A DNA stretch of 64,000 nt, taken from assembly GCA_964550795.1 (NCBI GenBank), contig CAZKBH010000002.1, forward strand, positions 123,026 to 187,025. Reading direction: 5' to 3'. How positions within the stretch are numbered: position 1 is the first letter of the stretch; each line of letters starts with the position of its first letter. The position numbers and the translations under genes are program-made. Of this stretch, positions 36,618 through 44,900 are shown in pieces. This stretch comes from M3007 sp964550795 (GTDB lineage: Bacteria > Bacteroidota > Bacteroidia > Chitinophagales > Saprospiraceae). Under the pieces are notes generated by a model that made no database searches, was not told the origin of the DNA, and saw nothing but the letters and a program-made list of their open reading frames with translations.

Positions 36618-36705
36618 CTGTACCGGCGACTTTAGTCGCAGGACCGCGCAAAATGAGCACAAATTTCCGCTAAATGGTTTCCTGCGGCTAAAGCCGCCGG
36701 TACAG
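36618..36705. repeat. Long inverted repeat (26-bp arms)
   Basis: Arms 36618-36643 and 36680-36705 (starting ctgtaccggcgactttagtc) differ at 2 of 26 positions and enclose 36 nt. It lies between convergent genes and ends just before the GlcD-type stop. It is a terminator-like or mobile palindrome. Confidence 0.8.
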
Positions 36706-36707
36706 CT

Positions 36708-38147
36708 TCAACCCACGCCCTTCCCCGGGTTCAAAATCCCCAAAGGATCAAACACTTGTTTAATCTCCCGCATCAACCTTCGTTCCACATCAGAAAACAC
36801 AATATCCAAATACGGTCGCTGCACCAGTCCGATGCCGTGCTCGCCTGAAATCGTGCCGCCCACACTTTTGACAAATTCAAAAATCTCCCGAATCCCTTTG
36901 GGAACTTCCTCGTTCCAGACCGCCTCACTGCATGCGCCGCGCAGGATATTGACGTGCAAATTCCCGTCGCCGGCATGGCCGTAGCAGACCGATTCGAAGC
37001 CATACCGCGCCCCAACTTCCTTTACCTTTTTGAGCAAATGGGGGAGTTCCGCGCGAGGCACCACGGTATCTTCTTCTTTGTAAATTGAATTGCGTTTCAC
37101 GGCGTGGGCTACATTGCGGCGTAATTTCCAAAGCGCAGTTTTGGTGGCCTCATCATCGGCAAAGAAAATTTCGCCGCAATCGAAATTTTCTAAAACGCGC
37201 GTAATAGTCTCACAATCAGTCACTAAACTGTCCAAATGAAATCCATCCACCTCAATGAGCAGGTGCGCCCCGTCTTCTACTTGGATCGGCACGGGGGTTT
37301 CGCCTACATACCGCACGGCCCAGTCAATGGCATTGCGTTCCATAAATTCCAGTCCGCTGGGCGTTACGCCTGATTGGAAAATGGCAGCCACCGCCGCACA
37401 GGCACTTTCCGCCGAACGAAAGGGCACGAGCATCAGCAGATTTTGAGTAGGGTAGGGCTGTAGTTTGAGCACAATTTTGGTCACAATACCCAGCGTGCCC
37501 TCGCTGCCCACAAGGAGTTGGGTCAGGTTGTAACCCGTGGAATTTTTCAGGGTATTGGCGCCCGTCCAGATGATTTCACCGCTGGGCAACACCACTTCGA
37601 GGTTGAGTACGTGGTCGCGCACCACCCCGTATTTCACGGCCTTTGGGCCGCCTGCGTTGGTGCTCACATTGCCGCCGATGAAACTCCAGCCACGACTTGA
37701 AGGGTCCGGCGGATAAAACAAGCCCAGTGCTTTCAGGGTATCTTGCAGGGTTTCGGTAATCACGCCCGGTTCTACGGTGACCTGAAAATTTGCCTGGTCA
37801 ATGTTCAAAATCTGATTCAGGCGCTTCATAGATAAAACCAAACCACCGTGTGTGGGCAAGGCACCACCGGCCAATCCGGAACCACCTCCGCGAACGCTGA
37901 CGGGGATCCGTTCCCGGGAACAAACCTGCATTATTTGACAGATTTGAGCGGTGTCGGCGGGTTCCAGCACGGCTTGGGGCAAAAAAAGCAGGTCTTCGGT
38001 TTCGTCGTGTCCGTGTTCGTGGAGGGCGGTTTCGTCCGTCAGAAAGTGCGCGCTGCTCACTATGTCGCGCAATTCGTGGAGCACGGCAGCGGAGATGTTT
38101 GGAAGGGCGTTACTTTTGCCGCTGGTTGACGGTAAGCTGTTGACCAT
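36708..38147 (-). CDS. FAD-linked D-2-hydroxyacid dehydrogenase (GlcD/D-LDH type)
   Basis: A 479-residue flavoprotein of the glycolate oxidase GlcD / cytochrome-linked D-lactate dehydrogenase type. A PP-loop FAD-binding domain (RGGGSGLAGGALPTHGG, then FIGGNVSTNAGGPKAVKYG) is followed by the C-terminal oxidase domain with YGHAGDGNLHVNIL and SGEHGIGLVQRPYL. It oxidises glycolate or D-lactate to the keto acid and passes electrons to quinone or an acceptor. No GlcE/GlcF partner is adjacent, so a single-chain D-lactate dehydrogenase role is more likely. Confidence 0.9.
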   Translation of the reverse strand: MVNSLPSTSGKSNALPNISAAVLHELRDIVSSAHFLTDETALHEHGHDETEDLLFLPQAVLEPADTAQICQIMQVCSRERIPVSVRGGGSGLAGGALPTHGGLVLSMKRLNQILNIDQANFQVTVEPGVITETLQDTLKALGLFYPPDPSSRGWSFIGGNVSTNAGGPKAVKYGVVRDHVLNLEVVLPSGEIIWTGANTLKNSTGYNLTQLLVGSEGTLGIVTKIVLKLQPYPTQNLLMLVPFRSAESACAAVAAIFQSGVTPSGLEFMERNAIDWAVRYVGETPVPIQVEDGAHLLIEVDGFHLDSLVTDCETITRVLENFDCGEIFFADDEATKTALWKLRRNVAHAVKRNSIYKEEDTVVPRAELPHLLKKVKEVGARYGFESVCYGHAGDGNLHVNILRGACSEAVWNEEVPKGIREIFEFVKSVGGTISGEHGIGLVQRPYLDIVFSDVERRLMREIKQVFDPLGILNPGKGVG

Positions 38148-38172
38148 TTATGCTTGATTTTGACTTTTTTTA

Positions 38173-38940
38173 ATGCTGATGTTACAAAAGATACTCATTC
38201 CATTGATTGCGCTCGGTTGCGCATTCCCGCTGTTTGCTCAAATTCCTGCAACGCCCCCCAAGCCTGATCGCGAGGGCAAAAGTAAAGCGGTGCTGGCGCA
38301 TTTCACCCTGGGGGGCCATATCCCCGCAGGCGATATGGCCAAACGTTTCGGAGTGAATGGGGCAATAGGTGCAGGCACGGAATTTATCACGTCTGAAAAC
38401 TGGATTTTTGGGCTCGAAGGCGCTTTTATTTTTGGCAGCAAAGTCAAGGAAGATCCACTCGACATTCTCCGCACGCCTACTGGCGATATCATTGGGAACG
38501 ACCGCGTATATGCCACGGTTTTACTTCAAGAACGCGGCTTGTATCTTGGAGCCACCGTAGGTAAAATTGTCCGTTTTAGCGACAAACGGGAGGGGCTTCG
38601 ACTCACTTTCGGGGGCGGATGGGCACAACATAAAATTCGCGTGTTCGACGATTCCCGCTCGGTAGTGCAGTTGCGCGGCGATTACAAAAAAGGTTACGAC
38701 CGGCTCACCGGTGGCCCGGCGCTTCAACAATTTATCGGTTGGCAGCACGTCGGGTATGGCCGCGACGTGAGTTGGTTGTTTGGCTTTGAGTTTAATCAGG
38801 CCTTTACCAATACGCTACGGTCCTGGGATTTTTCCATGATGCGTAAACTGGAAGGCAATCGCCTGGATCTGCGTTTTGGGGTGCGCCTGGCCTGGACGCT
38901 GCCGTTTTATACCGGCACGGCGGAGGGAATCTACTATTAA
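38173..38940 (+). CDS. Outer-membrane beta-barrel-like hypothetical protein
   Basis: A 255-residue exported protein (signal to LFAQ). Alternating hydrophobic strands, a glycine-rich first strand (HFTLGGHIPAGDMAKRFG) and an aromatic C-terminal end (GIYY) suggest an 8-10-strand barrel. The gene begins 25 bp from the divergent flavoprotein. No family recognised beyond a Bacteroidota-type conserved membrane protein. Confidence 0.7.
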   Translation: MLMLQKILIPLIALGCAFPLFAQIPATPPKPDREGKSKAVLAHFTLGGHIPAGDMAKRFGVNGAIGAGTEFITSENWIFGLEGAFIFGSKVKEDPLDILRTPTGDIIGNDRVYATVLLQERGLYLGATVGKIVRFSDKREGLRLTFGGGWAQHKIRVFDDSRSVVQLRGDYKKGYDRLTGGPALQQFIGWQHVGYGRDVSWLFGFEFNQAFTNTLRSWDFSMMRKLEGNRLDLRFGVRLAWTLPFYTGTAEGIYY

Positions 38941-38964
38941 AATGATCATGCTGGATTTCGCCAT

Positions 38965-39783
38965 TTACTCGTGCAAGGTCCAACCACAGTGTTTGCAAAA
39001 TTTTGCATCATCGTCGTGCCCTTCTTCGGTGCAGTGGCGGCAAACCTGGCTGTTGTTTTGTTTGTGATTTGCCACCAATTCAGCAGAAACAATGCCCGTG
39101 GGCACCGCAATGATGGCATAACCCGTCATCATCACAATAATGGCCAGGAATTTTCCGACCGCCGTAACGGGCGTCACATCACCAAAACCAACCGTGGTCA
39201 GGGTTACGACCGCCCAATAAATCCCTGCCGGAATGCTGGTAAAACCCGGATTTACGGGGCCTTCCACAAAATACATCACCGCCCCAATGATGATGACCAA
39301 CTGCATCACGAAAAAGATAAAAACCGTTAATTTATGTCGGCTGGCTTTCAGGGCCTTCGAGATAATATGTCCCGCCCAAAGAAAACGCCCCATGCGCAGC
39401 ACCCGGAACACCCGCAAAAGTCGCAACACTCGAATCACCAGCATGGCTTGGGAGCCAACGACGATCAAACTCAGGTAAGTGGGCAGGATGGAAATCAGAT
39501 CAATCAGCCCAAAAGTACTCGTGGCGTAGCGCACCGGCGATTTCACCACATACATGCGCAGCAGATACTCAAGGGTGAAAATGATGGTAAAAAACCACTC
39601 CGCAGCGTAAAAAGAATCGAAATGTTGCGCGTGGAGGGCCGGAACCGTTTCTAAAACCACCACCACCACACTGGCCAAAATCAGCCAAAGCAACACTAAG
39701 TCGAAGCGTCGGCCCCAGACGGTGTCAGATTCAAATATGATTTCGTGCAGCTTTGCCCTGAGTTTTTGGTCTTGCATAAACAT
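38965..39783 (-). CDS. Voltage-gated-like potassium channel with C-terminal zinc ribbon
   Basis: About 272 residues with the six-transmembrane voltage-gated channel layout. S4 is IRVLRLLRVFRVLRMGRF, and the selectivity filter is TTVGFGD in the pore. The C-terminus adds CRHC and CKHC, a likely zinc ribbon of four cysteines. ATG at 39783 is chosen because longer starts add an unrelated leader. It probably passes K+ in response to voltage or to a ligand of the ribbon domain. Confidence 0.9.
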   Translation of the reverse strand: MFMQDQKLRAKLHEIIFESDTVWGRRFDLVLLWLILASVVVVVLETVPALHAQHFDSFYAAEWFFTIIFTLEYLLRMYVVKSPVRYATSTFGLIDLISILPTYLSLIVVGSQAMLVIRVLRLLRVFRVLRMGRFLWAGHIISKALKASRHKLTVFIFFVMQLVIIIGAVMYFVEGPVNPGFTSIPAGIYWAVVTLTTVGFGDVTPVTAVGKFLAIIVMMTGYAIIAVPTGIVSAELVANHKQNNSQVCRHCTEEGHDDDAKFCKHCGWTLHE

Positions 39784-39860
39784 CGTTTTGGAAGAAAACC
39801 GCAGATATTGAACAAATAGCGCAATTTTGCGGCCCAAACATCGCAAAAAAACGGGGATTC

Positions 39861-41159
39861 ATGCGGCTGATTTACGACTTTGTTATTCGATTGCTCACAT
39901 TGGGCATCCAAATGGCCGCTTTTTTTCACCCAAAGGCCAGACTCTGGGTGCAGGGCCGGAAGGATTGGCGCAGGCGATTGAATACCGCATTCGGTGTTTT
40001 GGAACTGTCCAAAAACAAAGGGCAATCGCCGCTTCGCAAACGTGTGCTTTGGCTTCACGCCGCTTCGCTCGGCGAATTTGAACAGGGCCGCCCCATCCTC
40101 GAAAGCTTCCGCGCCGCATTTCCAGACTGGACGATTGTGCTCACGTTTTTTTCCCCCTCCGGATATGAGGTTCGGAAAAACTATCCCCACGCCGATTTCA
40201 TTTGCTACCTGCCAGCCGATACGCGTTCAAATGCCCGGGATTTTCTCCAAATCATACAGCCCGATGTGGCCATTTTTGTCAAATACGAGTTTTGGGGCAA
40301 TTATCTTTTGGAACTCCAAAAACGCAAGACGACCACGTTGCTGGTGTCCGCCTTGTTTCGTCCTTCGCAGCCGTTTTTTAAATGGTATGGCGGGTTCTGG
40401 CGGAAAATGCTGGGCTGTTACGCACACATTTTTGTGCAAAATGAACCCTCCGCAAACCTGCTACAAAGCATTGGTATTCAAAACTTTAGCATTGCCGGTG
40501 ATACTCGGGTGGATCGGGTTTTGAAGATTGCAGAACAGGTTCCGGAGAATCCAATCGTGGAAGCGTTTATTTCAAACAACCCAACGCAGGTCCTCGTGGT
40601 AGGCAGTTCCTGGGAGGCGGACGAAGATCAACTTAAACTTTCGGGAAGTTCATTAAAAATCATCCTCGCCCCGCACGAGCCTACCGAGGAACACGTGGAA
40701 CAACTCAGCAAACGTTTTAAAAATTCAATTCGCTACTCGCGTTGGCATGAAGCAAGCGCTTTAGACCAAGGGGATAAAATTGCCTCAATCTATTCCGTCC
40801 TCATCATAGACAACATCGGGCTGCTGAACACCATTTACCGCTACGGCAGCATCGCCTACATCGGGGGCGGATTTGGCAAAGGCATCCACAACACCCTGGA
40901 GCCGGCCGCTTTTGGATTGCCCATCATTTTTGGACCGAAATATGAAAAATTTGAAGAAGCCCGCCAGTTTGTGGCGCGGGGCGGCGCGTTTCCCGTGCAA
41001 AATGCAGAAGAACTCACGCGGATTTTAATCCAACTACAAGACCCTGTTTTTTACCAAACAGCCTCCCGTGCAGTACTCGATTACCTGGAAGAAAGCCGTG
41101 GTGCCACGGAGGAAGTGATGCGGTATTTGGAATTTTGGATGGGTATGAGGTACTTATAA
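39861..41159 (+). CDS. waaA: Kdo transferase
   Basis: A 432-residue GT30 glycosyltransferase that adds Kdo to lipid A precursor on the cytoplasmic face. An N-terminal membrane-associated helix is followed by the acceptor domain (LHAASLGEFEQGRPIL) and donor domain motifs VGSSWEADEDQL and GGGFGKGIHNTLEPAAFGLP. The divergent channel starts 78 bp upstream. It is followed closely by the DUF433/DUF5615 pair. Confidence 0.95.
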   Translation: MRLIYDFVIRLLTLGIQMAAFFHPKARLWVQGRKDWRRRLNTAFGVLELSKNKGQSPLRKRVLWLHAASLGEFEQGRPILESFRAAFPDWTIVLTFFSPSGYEVRKNYPHADFICYLPADTRSNARDFLQIIQPDVAIFVKYEFWGNYLLELQKRKTTTLLVSALFRPSQPFFKWYGGFWRKMLGCYAHIFVQNEPSANLLQSIGIQNFSIAGDTRVDRVLKIAEQVPENPIVEAFISNNPTQVLVVGSSWEADEDQLKLSGSSLKIILAPHEPTEEHVEQLSKRFKNSIRYSRWHEASALDQGDKIASIYSVLIIDNIGLLNTIYRYGSIAYIGGGFGKGIHNTLEPAAFGLPIIFGPKYEKFEEARQFVARGGAFPVQNAEELTRILIQLQDPVFYQTASRAVLDYLEESRGATEEVMRYLEFWMGMRYL

Positions 41160-41199
41160 TTTTATGCCTACTTTTGTAAGTCATTATCTAGGAACAATT

Positions 41200-41448
41200 A
41201 TGGAACTACAACATCCTCAATTTCCACGAATCACCATGAATCCCGCTGTCTGCACGGGCAAACCTTGCATACGGGGCATTAGGTTTCAAGTAGCTACGCT
41301 TCTAGGCTATCTAGCAGGTGGAATGAGCCACGAGGAATTACTTAACGATTTTCCTTTTTTGGAAAAAGAGGATATTTATGAATCTCTGGCCTTCGCTGCG
41401 CTTGCTATGGATGAGCAATATTTGCCATTGCAACGTATTGCAGCATGA
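41200..41448 (+). CDS. DUF433 antitoxin-like protein
   Basis: About 82 residues. The DUF433 core is clear: ITMNPAVCTGKPCIRGIRF, then TLLGYLAGGMSHEELLNDFP and DIYESLAFA. I chose ATG at 41200; an earlier in-frame ATG at 41164 adds 12 residues lacking conservation. The stop overlaps the next gene's start by 4 bp (ATGA), a translationally coupled pair. DUF433 proteins are commonly found with PIN-like partners in toxin-antitoxin-like modules. Confidence 0.88.
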   Translation: MELQHPQFPRITMNPAVCTGKPCIRGIRFQVATLLGYLAGGMSHEELLNDFPFLEKEDIYESLAFAALAMDEQYLPLQRIAA

Positions 41449-41816
41449 AATTCCTATTAGATGTTGGTATCTCTCCTCGCTTAGGGAGCCTGCTTGAGGC
41501 TGAGGGTCACGAATTTCGCTATCTTCCTGAACATTTTTCAAATAAAACGCCTGATTCTGATATTCTTAAAATTGCCCTTGACGCGGGGGAGGTAATCATC
41601 ACCCATGACCTTGATTTTGGGAAATTGCTTGCTTTTTCTGGAAATAGTCTACCATCTGTAATTTTGTTTAGGGTCCATAACATCAACGCAAAGATTTTTC
41701 ATGAACTCCTCAGCCAGTGTTGGGAGCAGATTCAAGAACCATTGGAAGTTGGTGCTTTTGTCGTGATAGAAATTGAATCAGTAAGAGTCCGAATGCTACC
41801 AATTCTTAAAAATTGA
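41445..41816 (+). CDS. DUF5615 PIN-like protein
   Basis: A 123-residue PIN-like fold protein of the DUF5615 family. The characteristic acidic residues are present: KFLLDVGISPRL with its Asp, and ITHDLDFGKLL. This is the likely toxin or RNase partner of the DUF433 protein with which it overlaps by 4 bp. RNase activity is inferred from the family only. Confidence 0.88.
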   Translation: MKFLLDVGISPRLGSLLEAEGHEFRYLPEHFSNKTPDSDILKIALDAGEVIITHDLDFGKLLAFSGNSLPSVILFRVHNINAKIFHELLSQCWEQIQEPLEVGAFVVIEIESVRVRMLPILKN

Positions 41817-41828
41817 TTCCCAGTATTT

Positions 41829-41864
41829 AAAAAAACACCAGCCCCTGAAAGTTGGTGTTTTTTT
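41829..41864 (+). terminator. Rho-independent terminator of the DUF433/DUF5615 operon
   Basis: Stem aaaaaaacacca with tggtgttttttt and a 12-nt loop, followed by T-rich DNA, 12 bp after the stop. Confidence 0.85.
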
Positions 41865-41866
41865 AT

Positions 41867-41899
41867 AGAAGTGACACTTTTTTAAAAAGTGTCACTTCT
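41867..41899. repeat. Palindrome family A, copy 1
   Basis: Perfect 16-bp arms (agaagtgacacttttt) and one central T, 33 nt. Identical in sequence to 47718-47750 and differing from the others only at the centre. It directly follows the terminator, between convergent genes. Confidence 0.9.
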
Positions 41900-41965
41900 A
41901 CACACGGAATCCCGTTTGCCGTTTTACAAAATTTAGGGCTACTCAGGTTGTTAACGACCCCGCCC

Positions 41966-44900
41966 TCAATTCACCACTTCCACCCATTTTCCCGGCACCA
42001 CGGCCCGAATTCGGTTGTCGTACATCGCCTCGCAAGCTACGGCAGGCAGGTAGTACCGACCCGCATAAGCTGCGTTCAACTGAATGCGGTAGCTGCGGGA
42101 TTGCTTAGCATTTTTGTCGCCCGACCAGTTGTACGGCAGATCAAAGTAGGTAAACACCCGATCGTCGCGCACATCCTGATAGTCCATCGGGTCGGAAGTA
42201 GAGCCGCCCACGAGGTTCATGCGCGTGTTCAGGATTTCCCAGCCCGAAGGAAAAATTTGGGAAAGCGCCAACTCTTTAAAATCAAAAAGCATGGTGCCCG
42301 TGCGGGTCACGGTGACCTCAGCGAGGAAATCCGTGCCCTGTTTCAACTTGGCAGGATCTATCGCCGAACCCTTCAAATCGGTGTAACGAACCGCCATGGA
42401 AATATTGCTGCTTTCCGCTGTCAATGAAGTAGTTACAGGCCGCCCGCGCATCACAATTCGGGTAAAGAGCTTTTGTTTACTGGTGTTTTTAACAGAAACG
42501 CCCCCGGAAATCTCGTTGCCGAGCGGGTAGAGATAATACGCAGTGGTACTGTTCACCGGAACTTCGCGCCCGCCTGCCTTGATGGTAAAATCGGATTTTT
42601 CTCCTAAAGTGGCTTTTTGGGCAAATTTGCTCAATGCACGCAAACTAGTGCCCAACTCCTGCGTCGAGAACCAGCGCGCGGCGTTTCCGACCTGGGTAGC
42701 TACTTGAAGGGCCACCTCGAGGCCGCGTTTGTTATCACCCACTGCGGTGAGGGTTTCCAGTTTCAAGGCCAAATCGCGCAAGTCGGAGCCGTAGGTTGCA
42801 CCCCACCAGTTGTAGGTGAATTTGGTGACGGTCAGATTGTTCAACAAGTCCCGGGCAGCCTCATTTTTACCCGAAACCGCATAAGCAGCCGCTAGCAAGG
42901 AAGCTGAACTTTCGTATTTTTTCTTCTGTTCGCGCAGACGGTTCATGCCCGAGAGATCGGGTTTGCCCGCCATGGCCAGTGCGTACAGCCGATACGCCTG
43001 AGACATTTCGTCGCTGTGCACCCGCGAACCGCTTGGGTCAAATGGATCCACCGGCTCCCAACTGCGGGCGGTTTTGGTTTGATATGCAATCCATTTATCC
43101 AACACCTGCTCTGGAATCGCGTAACCACGGGCTTTTGCTTCGATCAAAAAATGCCCGGCGTACGAGGTTGCCCAATCTGCCACCTCGGTGCCGCCTCTCC
43201 AGTAGGAAAATCCGCCCGAAGAAGTTTGATAGTTCTGCAACTTGGCAATCGCCGCAGTAATATTTTTCTGCACGTCACGCTGTTGTTTTTCGTTTAGCGG
43301 CGCAATCAGATCCACGTACAATTGCGGGAAAGCCGCCGAGGTGGTCTGTTCAATGCAGCCGTGCGGATATTGGATCAGGTAATCCAGTTGCTTGGACAGG
43401 TTTATCGGGGGAATGCTGCTGATTTCCAAAACTGCCGTTTCCAGTTCGCCAAAATCGGTGGCGTTGGCGTTTTGCGACCAGGTCTGGCCAGGCTCAATGG
43501 AGCCATCTAAAACCTTGGTTATAACCGGATTTGGGTTCCGAACTTCAATTTCAATGTCCGAAACAGCCGTTTCGCCGCCACCGGTGGCACGAATGCTGAA
43601 CTTGGCAACTCCCGTTTTATCACCCACTTTCAAATCGAAATAAGTCATTTTTTGACCCGGTTCGCTGAAAGTGAGGCTGTTGGAGTTGCTGGACACATTG
43701 ACCAAACCACTGGTTTCCCGAACATTCACGGTGGTATTGCTGACGGATTTGTCCATGGCAAAAACCTCGACTGGCAAACGCAGGGTTTCCCCCGGACCAA
43801 GTACCCGTGGCAGGGTTGGCATAATCATCAAAGGTTTGCGCACAGGACAGGTCTTTTCCGCATTGCCGTACGCGCCCTCTCCGTCCGCTGCGGGAGCAGA
43901 AAGCACAGCCATTACCCGCACCGAACCGACATAGTTTTCGATTTTGAGGCGGTGTTTGGCCACCTGTCCTTTTTCCAATTTGAAAGGCCCGAGGTGAATG
44001 ACACAGGGTTTGAAACGGTTCACCTGCGTGGCATTTTTAGCTTTTTGGTTAATCCCGTCACCCCCGATGGCAAGGATGCGCGAAAGTTCCGCACCATAAG
44101 CTCCGAGCACATAATCGTAAATGTCCCAGGTTTTTACGCCGTGTGCCTCGCGAGCATAGAAGGCTTCCCAGGGATTGGGCGTTTTGAAACGCGTGAGGTC
44201 CAACAAGCCCTCGTCCACGATGTCGAGCGTGTAAACACAGGCTTTGCCGCCTTTTTCGCGCAGGGAAATGTTGAAAAACTCGTCCGGTTTCAACTGGTCG
44301 GGCATGTCAATTTGTGCCTCCAGTCGGGTCTCCGAGTTTTCGATGTTCACGGGCGTTACGCCGTACATACGGATAGGCAGGTNNNNNNNNNNGGTTTGGG
44401 CATGTGGTTGCATCAGGCTGACGTGGGCGTACACCGTGGGCGCCATTCCTTTTTCAGCCTTGAATTTCAGGAAGTTATCGCCCGCTACGGCGTCGAACCA
44501 CAGGTGTTTGGCCACGCGGGTGCCATTTTCAAGGGTCAATAGAATCCGGCCACTTTCACTGGCGGGCACTTTCAGCACCACCTCTTCCCCAACGTTGTAT
44601 TTTTCCTTTTCCACGGTAAAGGGCAACATCGCAGCGGCGTTGCGGCTCTGGATATCGTCCAATTGTTGCGGGTATCCCGACCAGAAAAAGTCGCCGGCGG
44701 TATGGCCTTCTTCCGTGTCGGCAATGCGCACGAGGTAGCGACCCCATTGGTTGGGTTTCACAGTCCAGGCGGCTTGTCCACGGGCATCGGTGGTCAGTTC
44801 GGCGTGATCCACCGCGTCGTTGAGTTCGCTGCTATTGAACTGGCCAATACCGGATTGGGCATCATCGTCCCACCACCAGCGCCAGTCCACGCGGTACAGC

